Shown here one piece after another: positions 1 through 12,572 of a stretch of DNA of 64,000 nt (position 1 is its first letter; the number at the start of each line of letters is the position of its first letter). Made by a program: the position numbers and the translations under genes. Source of the DNA: Sympetrum striolatum (taxonomy: Eukaryota > Arthropoda > Insecta > Odonata > Libellulidae); the NCBI GenBank assembly GCA_947579665.1, contig OX388350.1, positions 88,679,152 through 88,743,151 on the forward strand. Direction: 5' to 3'. The notes below the pieces were generated by a model. That model ran no database searches and was not told the DNA's origin. It worked only from the letters and a program-made list of their open reading frames with translations.

Positions 1-111
1 ATTACGTACAACTATTACCTCATTTATTCATTAGACTCAAAACCGGACTGTGCTTCGTGTGGTAAAACATTATTTATTACTGTCCATAATCATATGAAAG
101 AGACATTTAAT

Positions 112-622
112 TACCGTATTTCCCGGCCTATAAGACGCACCTTGATTTTTCAGGTAAGAATTTACAAAAAAGTCATACTTAGTTACATAAGGTTGAGTGC
201 CGGTAAACTCTTTATCGCGAGAGATACAATGTATTAGCATAGGAATGACATCTCCGTTAGCCCAATGTGTATTAGTTGTGCAGCAGCACCACATGCGAGA
301 TTAAACTAAACGTGCTACATTGTATGCATTTCCGATTTAACTTTGAATTGTTTTAAAGGAAGTTCTGTCATCGAAATATTAAAACTGAATTCCTCACTAC
401 TTAATCAAAAAAGTGTAATTATCGAAATTTGTAACTAACTGAACTATTTTCAATGCCTAATACAGTAAAAATACTTAATGGTATGCATTTATCCGGGTGA
501 ATCGGCTTGCTTATTATAGGACGGAGTTATACCCACATACCATCGGCGCATAAGACGCAGACTGATTTTAGATCATAGTTCGGAGTAAAAAAAGTGTGTC
601 TTATGGGCCAGGAAATACGGTA
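112..622. mobile_element. Non-autonomous DNA transposon with ~30-bp terminal inverted repeats
   Basis: The left end (112-141) and the right end (592-622) are inverted copies of each other over about 30 bases. Both carry the cores CCGTATTTCC and ATAAGACGCA or close variants. Each outer end is flanked by TA, as expected for a Tc1/mariner/pogo-type target site. A third partial copy of the TIR core lies at about 548-560. The 511-bp interior shows no recognisable transposase; an open frame over 70-294 on the minus strand simply runs across the left terminus. Superfamily assignment is inference; the inverted termini are seen directly. Confidence 0.7.
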
Positions 623-1017
623 AAACGAAAATATTTCCAGTTAAGGTCCTAAAGACAACTCGTGGATGATGTCACTGACGCTTTCTTCTCAATGCATGTG
701 GAATCGGTATGCCTTGCTTATGCTTACAAGGTTGGATTATGTTGATGTCCAGTTTAGTATGAAAGATATTATATATTCTGTAGACATTTGTAGGAAATAG
801 GTCAATGCAATAGTTCAAGTCAGTCAGTATAAGACTAACCAATGCAGAAAAAAACTATTACTTGAAATCAAATGAAAGAAAAATAAATAAATTTATTTAG
901 TTGAATTTTAATATTTACTTTGAATTATCAAAAGTTAATCAATTAACTTTTCATTTAAAAATACAGGCTAGCCAAGTCACAGAAATATCCGCTGATTCTA
1001 TTATATCATGAGGTTGT

Positions 1018-1380
1018 TCCTCATTTTTTTGCGATAATCACCACATTGTGCAGCACTGCATATGCTACTACAACTTCCATTACTGTTTCTAAACAAATAT
1101 TAATACTGTTTTACAGGATGGGAAAGTGTCGCTTCCATACCCCAAACATTCTTTCTATTATATTTCTAGTATTAATGTGACTTTCATTTAAGAGTTGCTG
1201 ATATTGATCAGAGGGCTTCCTAATTCGTTTCATCAGATAATTTTCCTGCGTATAGTCCAAATCTCCCAGCAATACCGCTTTACCAAAGTTTTCATTTTCC
1301 AACTTATTCTTCAGGGAAGAATTGTTCAAAATAGTTTGGTCGTGGCTTTTGTTTTATATCACTCTGCTCTAAATCTTTCT
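1018..1380 (-). pseudogene. PIF/Harbinger (HARBI1-like) transposase fragment
   Basis: Minus-strand translation gives the C-terminal half of a Harbinger DDE nuclease. It contains HDQTILNNS (the usual HDSRILRNS block), LLGDLDYTQENYLM (the second Asp block, normally GDSGYP), NTRNIIERMFGVWKRHFPIL (the RARxxVExxFGxWKxRFP block) and VVVAYAVLHNV (the closing ACAVLHNI block). One in-frame TAA at 1111-1113 separates FPIL from the last block, and further stops lie upstream, so it cannot encode an active enzyme. Only about 120 of the usual 350 residues are recognisable. The family call is strong; the original element boundaries are not visible. Confidence 0.85.
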
Positions 1381-4300
1381 AATAAGTTATTTCGTTGGAT
1401 GTATTTCCCCATTTTCAATACTATTCATCTACAAGTAAGTATAAAAAGTAACTTGCATCAAGGAGTACGTCCAACATTATGCACCTTCGCAGAAAATACC
1501 TTCAATGAAGCCTTGGAAGCAAGACTTGAGACCATACACGTTAACGGACATGCCTACTATTAGTTTAGATAATTGTTTCATATTTTCCTCAGTTTATTAT
1601 TTTACTTTCACACAAATTCCATTAAATATTCAATTTTCTTATAAGTTACACGACATTTGCTTTTTCTGACCAGGAACAGAAGTTTCCACATCAGAATTTG
1701 GAGAGCTTGTTAAATCATGGAATATTATCTTAAATGCTAAAATTATCCTCAAATTACTTGTCATATTTGTTAATTATGAAATAACTTATTGTACACTTCA
1801 CCGGGACCAACATATATATACTCGTAATGAATGTGAAAGAAAAAACGACCTTAAAATATTACATATACATATAATAGGAGTCATATAAACTTCAATAAAA
1901 TACCCATCTTCATCTAAATATAGATAACTACACATTATAATACTGGGCCTTAGTCTCCAAAGTTAGGGCATTTTAGAGTTGATTCTAAGATAGGATAATG
2001 AGCTTCTGTGCTGAACTCCATTAAAGTTACTTGCACACTGCACATAAGTGGGCCCTTTATTTTTAGTGAACCACATTAGCCTTGGATTAATTAAAGAGAA
2101 TGCTTGCTTTGCCTTCTTTCGATCATTTCTTAGGGTTAGGCCCTTAAATTGAAGAATCACAACAACAAGGAACAATTGCAAATTAAAATGTCAAGTAGGA
2201 AATAATGATTTGATATTTTTAAACAAAAAGGCCAAAGGATGAGACAAAACATTAGGTTTCTCTCAACAAAGCGGTTCATCAAGGTCTCGATTTTCTTTGT
2301 TTGATACTTTATTATTTTCACAAAAATGAATTTTTCTAAAAGCTTAGTTTTCTTTCCTCTTTCAATCATTTCCACAAAATTCATGTACGATGACTGAGAA
2401 ATAAAATGCAAGCTGTTTTGTAACATCTCTACTCAAGCTGAAAAATTGACAGTGTATGAGCACATCCTTACAAAAATATAAAGGGGGGGAAGGATTAGAA
2501 AAGTGAGGAAATTATGGAAAAAATATGTTTGGCAAAAAGAGCAGATTGTCACATTATCTCTAAGGTCCCATTATTTATGAATACTTTACAAAAAAGAATG
2601 TATTTACTAATGTTTGTAAAAATCAGTATAAATTATGCAAAATATGGTGATTAATGTAAATCTTAGGAATATTTTGTGTTGGAAAATTTATTCCAGTTTT
2701 TCCAAACGCAACCAAATTTAAGAATAAAACACCTCACTTAACAACTGAATCCTGTAATTGTAAATGTTTTGAATATATATGCAAATAATATCCACATTAA
2801 TTAAGATCTGATCTAACAATTTATTAAGCACCAATGTTCAAACTTTTCACAATGATTTATATTTAAAACACTTTGAGTTTGAACTTACCTGAGATAATAA
2901 GTACTTTTCTGTAATCGTGATTTCTAATATAAATATCTTCTCCTTATCGAATTGGAGAAATGTCAAATTTTCTCATCGTTAATAAAGTTGATTGTGACAA
3001 CAAGTTATTACCATTAAATTATGCTATTTTAACTAAGATATAGAATGGAAGAACTCACCCCTTGAATACGTGGTTGAATAAATACGGACACGATCTTACG
3101 TCCATCCATGACCGATGACTGAAAGTGTCAGACGTGTAGGAGGCAGAAACACTTATGAAAATCCACAAAATTGTGAAACAGCAAAATGAGAATAACCGAA
3201 GTACAGAAATCGCTTTGCGGGAGTATGTGCTATGATTGGCGCTGCCTAAACATGAAAAATATCACATTAAAAACAAAAAATAGCCTACGTAGAAATTCAT
3301 CAATACAAGCTAAAAGGATAATCCATTTCCAAGCCCACACTGATTTCATATCTCTATTTAAACATAGAATATTATCACATATTCAAAGACATTTACATTA
3401 AGAGTTATCATATCGGTTATTTTGAAATAAAGAATTAGGTCGGTGGAATGAATTCTACAAAATTAAAAGAATTAAATTCAAATAAGAGATATGTTATGAC
3501 CTACGATGTGATCGAAAAGTAAACAGATCACATTGGAAGCTTCAATAGACCCAAAGTAATTTAGTTATCATTTTACTGGGCAAGATATTTTCCGGGAGAA
3601 AAATTGCAAGAAATACGTCATGAAAAAATATTTATTGCCGAAGCAATGACAGCTTGTAACAACTAGGAACCTAAATAAAGCTTTAACACTTACCTAAACT
3701 GGCACAAAAGAAGATTAAATCTATTAAGAAATTCATTACACGAGTTTAAAAATCCGATTCTACGTGATTCAGCGTAAGATGTTTTATGGTTTGCTTTCGA
3801 TATCGCTAAATCGCGATCACCGTGGTTAAATGTACATAGATCCGAAAAAAATAAGTGCCTTTCGCCATTATACATTTTTCAAGCAACCGAGATGAGGACT
3901 TCCACAATTACTTAGCATTATCTTCCGTCCTCCATTCACAGAAAACCATTTAAACAGACCCGAGTAAAATCCATGACCGAAACTTCTGAGCGCACAGATC
4001 AGGACGATCAGGATGACATGCGATGATGCAATTGTTAAACACGCTAAGCGCTAACATAGTTCCTTTTTTGGCCGCGTTGAGACTAAACGCGGTTATTTCA
4101 ACTGCACGATCTACAGTATGATCCAAGGAAGAACGAACGGTCGAAACTTCTCTGTAATGAACGCCACTCATGAAGATAGCATTTGTGATTTCATGATATT
4201 TAGCTGTACTTCTACGTTACCTTACCTTCTTATTACCTACTAGTCATTAATGAGTGATGGACTTAGTTTATTCAATAGTCTTCCTGAATGGGTCCGCAGA

Positions 4301-4499
4301 ATGCTTAGGAGGGAATGTATCAGGATTGTAAAAGGAACTAGGGAATAATGAGTTGAATTTGAAATTTAATTTAATTTAAAGATATGTATAGTTTTATTCT
4401 TGTAAGTTTTAAAATCTGTATTATTATGTGTATAATGATGTTATTTCTTTAAGTCTCGATGAACATCTCCTCAGAATTCTACTGGCTAACCTTAGCAAC
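1381..4499. other. AT-rich intergenic DNA, little recognisable
   Basis: I see no supported gene. Several open frames here are short and have no recognisable domain. At about 4255-4360 the + strand reads FNSLPEWVRRMLRRECIRIV, which resembles the C-terminal tail of CR1/L2-type LINE polymerases, but it is too short for a firm call. Confidence 0.4.
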
Positions 4500-5830
4500 T
4501 CATTCGCCTTTCCTATTACGCTTCAAATGTGCTCTTTGAAGGAAAAATTACTACTGAGCGTAATTCCTAGGTATTTATGATGCATCATGAGCTCCAAGGG
4601 ATTTCCTGAACTTCTTAAAGGTATGCAGGTAACATTGGCGGACCGTGTGAATGTCATAGTAACGCACTTCTTTACATTCAGCTGGAGCTGCCAATCACTA
4701 CACCAACCCAAAATAATATTCAGATCGTTCTGCAAACAACCAGTGTCATTTTGAGTTACGATCTCTCTATACACAACAGTACCATCGGTGAATAACCTAA
4801 CCTTGCACTTAACATTATCCACAACATCTTTAATATAAATCAGGAACATAATTGGCCCTAATACCCCTGCGGAACACCGGATGTGACGCAAACCTCATCA
4901 GATAAAATTCCGTCCAACGCAACTCGCTGCGATCTGTTTCTGAGAAATGACTTTATCCATTCCACAACTTTTTCGTTAATCCCGTAAGCCATCAACTTAT
5001 GAATGAATTTTACATACGATACTCGATCGGAAGCTTTTCTGAAATCTAGAAATATGTCGTCTGTTCTTATACCCTTATCAGCTGCTTTAACTGCATCTTT
5101 GAGAAAAGGGCTAACTGGGTATCACATGTTCTACCTTTACGGAAACCGTGTTGACATTGCCCCCTTGTTACTTAGGAAACGCATTATTGAACTCGCTATG
5201 ATGTGCTCGATAGTCTTACAAATAATTGACGTTAAAGATATTGGTCGATAGTCTTCCGTTTTCGAGGAACGTCCTTTCTTAGGAATCGGAGTGATATGCG
5301 CTCTTCTCCACGACATTGGTACAATGCCTTCGTCCAAGGTTTTCCTATGGAATACGAAAAGAAGGCTCATTGGCCAGTGTTTGAATGACGAGTGATGGTA
5401 TACCTTCTGGTCCTGCCGCTTTCTTCTTGTCGCAACAGCTTTCCTATTCCATCCACCGACAACTCGATTGGTTCCATCTTTGAATCAACACGCATAGAGA
5501 ATCCGTTCGTGCGTCCATCGCCTAAAGTAAAGCTTTCCTGGTAGAGTTGAATGATTCTATTCGCTTTTCCTACCAATTCAGTAATATTAAATCCCACGTC
5601 ATTAACAAGGCTGGGTACTGAAGACTGACCTCCTCGAGATTCTCGGACATATGACAAATATTCTTTCTGGTGGCCTCCTAAGGACTCTAAAAGAGATCTA
5701 GATATATGTTCCTGAAATCATTCAGCGATTCATCCTTAACCAATCTTCGCGCCTCCGAATATTTTTGCCGCTCAAGATCAAAGTCTACTCCGATGTCCTC
5801 AAGCTTCTTCATACCAGTTGGTTGGGGGTT
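4500..5830 (-). mobile_element. CR1/Jockey-like LINE reverse transcriptase relic
   Basis: Read on the minus strand in order: KKLEDIGVDFDLERQKYSEA (about 5815 down), then a connector (5657-5367), RT blocks SWRRAHITPIPKKG and EDYRPISLTSI (5370-5137), a segment ending in the SGVPQG-type region (about 5130-4895), then LGPIMFLIYIKDV, an RT catalytic block read as FTDG where the family has FADD, and WCSDWQLQLNVKKC (4891-4523). At least three frameshifts break the frame. The catalytic Asp pair is partly lost (ADD to TDG). It is a different lineage from the LINE at 17.6-21.95 kb, since their palm sequences differ at many positions. Confidence 0.85.
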
Positions 5831-8469
5831 TCCCTTTTGCAACGTTAACACAATAACGATATGATGGTTGCAATTAGGGTAATCTTATGAAAAATGTAAT
5901 TGTTGTGCTTTTTCCACAGCTAAATCAAGAACAACAAATTCACTACTAGTTTCAGCTATTAAATACCATCCTCAAGTGATACAATCGCTTTTCAATAGTG
6001 TCAATAGGAATAATGAACCTATCACTGGATAGCTCATCTTTATTTTTCCTTTTAATTATCAATTTCCACATAAAGTCTTTTGAAATATTTGAATATCAGA
6101 ATTATTAAACGAAGGGCGCAATAAGAATTTTCCGCAGTTGTTGTTTACAGCGAAGGAACACCTGGCGTCTCTTAGATACAGAGATAAGATTAGCTGAGAG
6201 ATACGAGACACCTGTCCAAGCTGAAATTGTAACAAAGTAGAATTTCTAATCGGTCAATATAAAAAATTCTGAATGTCGCTGAGTGTACTTCAAAGGTGAT
6301 GTGAAAATCCTTGGTCTGCGTGATAACATATATTAGAGCGGTCTTTTGTTTCGTTGACGTACTGTTACTAGCAATGAGTATATGCTGAATTTACATAATG
6401 GAGACCATAGGCAAAGGTTTCTCGCGAGGAACCTTATTTCTATGAAATTGCAAAGTTTTAACGTTTTCTGCAAGCGTTTAATTGTTCTATTAATAATACT
6501 GAGTAAATGTACTTAATCTATTCAAAATTGACTAAAACTTTTTATGCTATAAAAACATAATTTCTGAAATACGAATATAAGTATTGCTTATTTTAAGTAC
6601 ACAAAAATCTTGCTTGTTCATTCACTGAAATTACCATTTACTGTGGTATTACAGGTGAATTACAGACTGACAAATTCCATTGTAAACATTTTTGATCGCG
6701 AAGTTTTCTCAGGTAATTTGCTGTTGATGCTAGTGGACGATGCAACGTGGTGACCACTCAGAGAAGCATCCTGTGCGTAAGGGGAGCCGCAGAACCAAAG
6801 AACTATTGAACCATAAAGTAGCCCATGATAGTTTTATCGTTTTTCATTACTAAATTACGAAAATTAAATAATTTAATGTAATGAAAACAATCAAATCTAC
6901 TCATGAAAATAGTCTGGTCTATTTGCGATGAAGTACAGATTGCAGCGTGATCTCCAGAATGTTCTCATTTTCTGAAAATTACAACAAACGCGAACTGCAA
7001 ATCGCGAAAGTAACTTATTTTCCCAGAATATCGCATTTATTTTTATATTTGTATCTAACTTTTTAAAGAAGCAAAATATTCGATGAAGTGAGAATAAGGA
7101 ATGATCGCTTTTTTAAGATCCTTAAAAATACACTTCGGAGGGACTTATTCTTAATCCTTACTCATTATATCGTTAGACTCATTTGTGAATTATTGAAATA
7201 ACCTATCCTCACACCCTATAAGGAACTTACGGAAAAGGTGGGAAAAATAAATGCAATTTAATTAATTTGATTAATACTATTGCTAATATGATTTTAAGCT
7301 CTCCGATATATTTTTATATCGGAGAATATATTTTTTCAGATCAAAGGGTTTCCTCCAAGGTAAGTTCTGGAGATATTGCTGTCACCACTGCTTCGATGGC
7401 ACTCTCATACACCTCAAGGCAGAGTTGACCCCTTCGAAAACATTAACAGCTGCTTACATTCTGCAAATAACCGGTTTCGACGTGTTTCTGGTGTTCCCTA
7501 GGATGTTGTTCACATCGGAAGAAACCAGTAATGGCATATGTTTTACGTAAGAAACAAAGACAAAGTTTTTTATAGATCCAATGTTCTTGAGATTTGCTCA
7601 TTGCTTAGTGGGCATCCGTTCTCTCAGTGAGACAATGTAGATTCAACGGGGATTTATTCCGAATTCTTTTACAGAATTGCCTAAGAGCAATTATAGATTA
7701 AGTATAATTTAAGTTAAAATCGATCAAAATACAAATTTTTAAGGATAAAGTTATGGTTGAACATATCTTTTATATGTTATTGCAAATGTTTAATACATTT
7801 TTTCTTTGAAGTAGTAAAACGAAGAATAATTTTCAAAATCCTCATATTTGCGTATGACGTCATGTGAGCTAACAGTCGATAGCCATTTATTGTCCTGAAA
7901 ACACTAAACGACATTTTGAAGAAAATGAAGTTCTGATTTGAAACGTATATACGCTCTCATAGTTGAGTCTGAATTTTTAAAGATACTCAGATTCATACGC
8001 GCGTCTTTACTTTACCTTTAAAAGATCGACTTATAAAAAAACATGGCAATTAATCAACTATAGCCCATCTCTCATAAGAAATGCACGTAATTTTCATTTT
8101 GATCGATTGCGTTACATTGCAGACATTATCTATTTTGCTAAATTAAATTAGAAACGATGGTTGCATGAAATCGAGATAAATACCAAAACAAAGGAAATTG
8201 AATTAAGATTCTCATTCTGGTCGTAAAATGTCGCATTCGAATCGAAATAGAGAGAATTCAGAAAATGATGAGACATTTGTGAAATTTTGTTTGCGTAAAA
8301 AAGCTTAGGAGTATACGAAAAAGGTAGCTACAAAAGAAAGGGAAGAGTCAAATTAGACACATAAGCTGTTCTTTTCTTAAGTCGCTCACATATTCAGTTT
8401 GCTCTTTCAATTTGAAGCGTTTGGAGCTCTATTACGCCAATATAAAAAGTTGCAAGGAAAATGTTGTTG
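5831..8469. other. AT-rich intergenic DNA without recognisable genes
   Basis: No open frame with a recognisable domain was found. A small perfect inverted repeat (TCCGATATA / TATATCGGA) lies at about 7303-7325. At 7470-7490 the motif ACCGGTTTCGACG resembles the junction motif often seen near ends of Penelope-like elements, but nothing else supports such an element. Confidence 0.35.
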
Positions 8470-9008
8470 GCGGACAGCGGTTCCCTTTATTATAATTATA
8501 AGCGATGTTGCTTCAAGCACTGGTTGATGCTGACTGCATATTAATTACCGTTAACATTGGAGCAGCTGGGCGACAAAGTGATGGAGGAAATTTGAGATCG
8601 TCCACATTATTTAAGTTATTAGAAAAACGTGAACTTAATATTCCATCAGCTGCGGAACTACCCGATACACAAGTGAAGGTTCCATTAGTGATTGTTGCTG
8701 ACGAGGCTATCTTAGTTAATGATACCATATCCTAAGAAAAACCCTGATGATGAAAAACGAATTCACAACTATAGATTATCCAGAGCAAGAGGTAGCGTTG
8801 AATGTGCATTTGGGATTTTGAGCATTAAATGGCGTATTCTATTAAAAACTATAGAAACATGTTTCAAATGCAATTAATATTGTGAAGGCTATATGCATAC
8901 TTCATATCTTTGTTCAGCATTATGTTAATACAAACGAAAATAAAAGCTCGATGGAACATTACGGCCCGACGCAGCATCGTTTTACAGAAAATGCAAAAAG
9001 GGTGCGAT
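8470..9008 (+). pseudogene. PIF/Harbinger transposase fragment (second lineage)
   Basis: The + strand reads DSGSLYYNYK (family block NSGSLYYNYK), then after a one-base shift LQALVDADCILITVNIG (first catalytic Asp block), RQSDGGNLRSSTLFKLLE, then VIVADEA (second Asp block). A further shift gives MRPYPKKNPDDEKRIHNYRLSRARGSVECAFGILSIKWRIL split across about 8720-8850, the typical NYRLSRARxxVExAFGIL signature. A tail resembling HIFVQHYVNTNENKSSMEHY follows to about 8965. At least three frameshifts make it dead. It differs clearly from the relic near 1.1 kb, so two Harbinger lineages are present. Confidence 0.88.
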
Positions 9009-10376
9009 AAATGTTTTTAAAATTCTTTATCGGCACTGAATTTGTATAAGACAGAGAGTAATTAAAACAGATAAAGATTTTCAATTTTAGTGTGCTATTA
9101 TAACATGAATAAAATCCAGTAATAAATCCCTCATTAACCTTACTTAATCATTCCTCATTAATTCCGCTTTTGTCACCTTGCGGCTATACTCATGCAGATA
9201 ACAGGCAAACGAGGAAGGGGTTTGTGGGACGGATGGAAACAAGGAGATGCAAGACAGTAACGACTGAAAATCAAACAAGCAGAAACCAACACTCGCGGTT
9301 GGGTTAATTGGCATAAAGGGAGGAGGGGGAAGGGGAGTGGACTGAGGTTGAATACAATGGGCGTTACAAAGTAAATTCTTAACAATTGAAAATGAATTTA
9401 GTGACATGAAACATCAACAGTTATTCACTGACAATATAAGGATCTGTCCCTTTCCTAATCACAAGTTTTTCCTAAACATCGAGATAATTCTTTTCAAAAT
9501 GTAGGATTTCAATTTGGAAAACCCTAACATGTCCTCATCCTCTTTCAAATGGTTAACGAAATGCCCTATTTTCATAATTATCATTAGCTCAACTTGTTGC
9601 GGCTGATTTCTGAGCAATGTTATGCTTTAGATGTTTAGTGAATTCTAAACTGTTAAAGAATATTTCCTGAGGATTGCAAAAACAAACTGTTATGCATTAT
9701 ATCAAAATTTAAAAACCAAGAAATTTAACGAATTAAAAATTAAATAAGCTATGCCCGAACTAACAAAAAGGTCAAGGGGTGTTCCGAATTGACTAATATC
9801 GTTATAACAACACAACCGCGGGTATAGTTAATTACACGAAAATCAAATATACTTTATTAAATTATTAACGGCGCTATTATTTTCTCTGTATAATTTGTTC
9901 TCAACTTTTCTTCCTATAGTCGAAGCTACGTTTATTTTTTATGGTTTTAATATGTCGTTTTCGTTTTTTTTTAATATGTAATATACATAAATAATATAAT
10001 CTTACCACCTTGTCCAACCTCCGCTATTAGTCCCTACCATTAATACCATCTGTACTAAAAATACCCGTTTATTCTGTTAAGAAAACGCATGAACTCGGAT
10101 CGAATTGGTTGCCAGGGGAACTGTTCGTTTACTACCAACAATTTTTATAATATTTTCGTTGCCATAGTTCTAATAATTTCGATTCAAAAAGTGTATACCG
10201 TCCAGAATATAAATATTCATTTAATTTCGTTTCTTTTTTTACTCATCTCGATTTCGTAGGACCACATTTCAAATTTAATTCTGCAAACCAATGAAGCCTG
10301 CAAACGGCTTTATAATTCCGTCGTCAGACGTACGCTTCCACAACTACTTTCCGATTTTCTCCGTCTTCTTGTTTCC
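9009..10376. other. Intergenic DNA, no supported gene
   Basis: AT-rich DNA with a short purine-rich tract near 9320-9345. Two overlapping minus-strand frames at 9144-9407 are proline- and serine-rich products of low-complexity sequence and have no domain I recognise. Confidence 0.35.
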
Positions 10377-10900
10377 TTGATAGGTGATGGCACAAAAACG
10401 TACAACAGATCAGCAATATCGAGGACAGTATACTTCGGGAACCTATACAAGGAAATGGAAAACACTGAAGAGGAAAACCATAAGGAAAGACTAAGAAGTT
10501 CCTCCTCCATATTCCAGCAAGAGGTAATTTCGGCTATTAAGGCGACGATGAATGGGAAAGCAGGAGGAGCTGATGGGGTGTCTGCGGAGTATCTGAAAGC
10601 TGGCGGAAAAGAGGTAATATTTTAGCTCAATTATTCACAAATTGCCCAAAAGGAGGGAGAATCTCCAAAGACTGGAACCTCGCAATGATTACCCTTCTGC
10701 ACAAGAAAGGAAGCAAAGAGGATTGGAAGAACTACCTCTTTCCAGTTGTCTTCAAGACATTCATTAGGATAATAGTTGAACGTCTGAAGACCCTCGGCAC
10801 AGCCTAGTGAACAAGATAGATTCCGAAATGGCTTCAGCGCCATCCACAACCACTGGCAGCAGGAAATTATCAACAGACTGAATAAGTAAGAGAGAGAATT
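10377..10900 (+). mobile_element. RTE-like LINE reverse transcriptase relic
   Basis: An open frame at 10377-10625 contains EVISAIKATMNGKAGGADGVSAEYLKAGG, cut here into its diagnostic parts: an NGKAGGADGVSAE block followed by LKAGG. This is the usual NGKAAGPDGI block of RTE/BovB-like polymerases. After a frameshift the + strand continues QLFTNC, KDWNLAMITLLHKKGSKEDW and KNY, matching the block that precedes the conserved YRGISLL motif. The palm with the catalytic Asp pair is absent. This is a short, 5'- and 3'-truncated relic just upstream of the NPC1-like first exon. Confidence 0.8.
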
Positions 10901-11200
10901 GAGTTATTGAATACCTTGATAATAAATAACTTTAACAGAATAGCTTAATTTTTGACTGTGATTGACATTCAGTTAAATCATCCTCTATTTCACTTCACCT
11001 TTAATGAGAGTGACTTTCAAAATGCGATTTACCATTACAGAAGTGAGTTCGAGTGGGCATTTCTCACTAATTCTTGGCAAGTCCACGTGCAATCTCAAAT
11101 TACGCAAATCAACGAAATAGGGATTGAACGAGATAAAACTGAAGATAAGGAAGGGGGAGGTATAAGATCCATCAGCTGCGAGAGTGATAAGGCAGTGAAG

Positions 11201-11242
11201 ATGTACGCGTGGATTGCAATACTCATCGCCGCATTCGCAAGC
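11201..11242 (+). CDS. NPC1: NPC1-like gene, exon 1 (signal peptide)
   Basis: ATG at 11201 begins a 14-codon exon encoding MYAWIAILIAAFAS, a hydrophobic signal-peptide core, followed at once by a consensus donor GTAAGT (11243). The exon ends in phase 0, and the next exon starts in phase 0 with the mature N-terminus (VNGKC...), so the splice puts the predicted cleavage site at the exon junction. The base at -3 from the ATG is A, a reasonable start context. An in-frame upstream ATG at 10952 would add 83 hydrophilic residues before the signal peptide, so I prefer 11201. The donor opens a 24.1-kb intron. The assignment rests on phase, position and signal-peptide character, not on direct homology, so it is the least certain of the first six exons. 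Confidence 0.62.
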
Positions 11243-11765
11243 GTAAGTGTTTACCTATTCATCGTTTCCTATAATCCTGTTAATCTTAGAATTAAATTGG
11301 ACCCGGTGATCGGAAAAGAATAAGAACTCTCCATTTGTGTAATATCAAAAGACCATGCTAAGCTCACAAACCAAACAAGTATTAGTGAATATGATTCATA
11401 ATAACTTCCTTTTCAAATGTTTAATTTTTCGCTCACGTTAAGCACTCGAACCAAATATCGAGACTGAACTTGACGTTGAGGAACGGTCGTTACTTTTCCT
11501 CGGCAGCTTTTCGCGATTCTACCGAAAGACAAAAAAGAAGCGGACTTCTATCTCAATCTTCGATGTCAAAAGACAACCAACTTTGCGATGAACTGAACGT
11601 CCAAGGGACGAATGGGCCACGACACAGAAAATGGTTTCGGACTTTTAAGACCATTTAAAAAGCAACGGATATGTTAGTGATATCAGGAAGCAGTGGTCGG
11701 ATACTTGATGTTAAGGAATAGATATTATAAAAGCGAATGAACATTGTCCACAAATACCTCTCTAC

Positions 11766-11850
11766 AGTGGCGCAGCGAGGTGGGGTTTTAGGGGTTCAAA
11801 CCCCCCCCCCCAAGAGTCAAGTCCTATGACTAACTCTGAGCTTTTTTTTT
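11766..11850. repeat. Dispersed short repeat, copy 1
   Basis: About 85 bp beginning GGCGCAGCGAGG, running through a C-rich tract (TTCAAACCCCCCCC) and ending near CCTATGACTAACTCTGAG. The same sequence recurs in inverted orientation at 31561-31643. The GGCGCAGCG ... GGGGTTCAACCCCC arrangement looks like the conserved end of a high-copy element, but I cannot name it. Confidence 0.7.
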
Positions 11851-12572
11851 CTGCCGAGGAGTACAAAACCCTAACATCACGCAATTAGAGATACACTGCT
11901 TGATAAATTCAGCGAAAGCTCCGCATACCTGTAAATATGGCTCCGATTTCAGCCAAGGCGATGTTTTCGGTAGCAGAGCGGGCCTAGAGCCAACTTCGAT
12001 ATCAATGGGACACTAAGATACGAGTGTTTTGCACTCAAAGTTCAATGTATGCACATCTTAAACCTCTGCTTTAGTTATATGACTCGCACCATAAGATAAG
12101 ATTCCCATGAGAAAAATTCGAAAGTTGCTGATTCGTTTACTCCTCGCAAAAATACAAGGGAACATTCGAGAAGTATTCGAAACTTACACCCTGAAAACAG
12201 AGATTAAGAGACAAACAGATTGATAAAACGCTCAGTTAGATCTTCTAGCATAACATTTTTTTATCAATTAGAAACGTTGTGATTATCGTTTAACGGGGAC
12301 TTTTTTGATTACGATAAAAATTTTCAAAATGGCGGGACTTAAAAGAAAAATATCAATTTTTTCCCTTTTTTTCATAAAAAAATTCGCCAAACATTTGTAA
12401 TTAATAATAGGGGAATAAATCGCCGTCAAACGATAGCGAAAATATTACCACGCATTTGAAAATTAAACACATCTAAAACCGTGAATCAGTTTTCTAGAAA
12501 TCGTGCGAACAAGTTTGAAAAACGCGTTCAAAGTTTCAAGTTAGCTTTTTTTCGGGATTGCGTCACTTTCAA
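11851..12572. other. Intronic DNA, no supported gene
   Basis: AT-rich sequence. The part from about 12240 to 12570 may belong to the Mutator-like element that follows, but I could not match it to an inverted copy on the other side of that element. Confidence 0.3.

Noticed and set aside
70..294. Open frame MWCCCTTNTHWANGD... as a gene
   Set aside because: It crosses the left terminus of an inverted-repeat element and shows no domain.
9144..9407. Two overlapping minus-strand frames rich in Pro and Leu
   Set aside because: They come from a purine-rich tract on the + strand, with no domain or splice context.
10952..11200. N-terminal extension of the exon 1 frame from an upstream ATG
   Set aside because: It would place 83 hydrophilic residues before the signal peptide, which is not expected for NPC1. 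The sequence has no recognisable domain.
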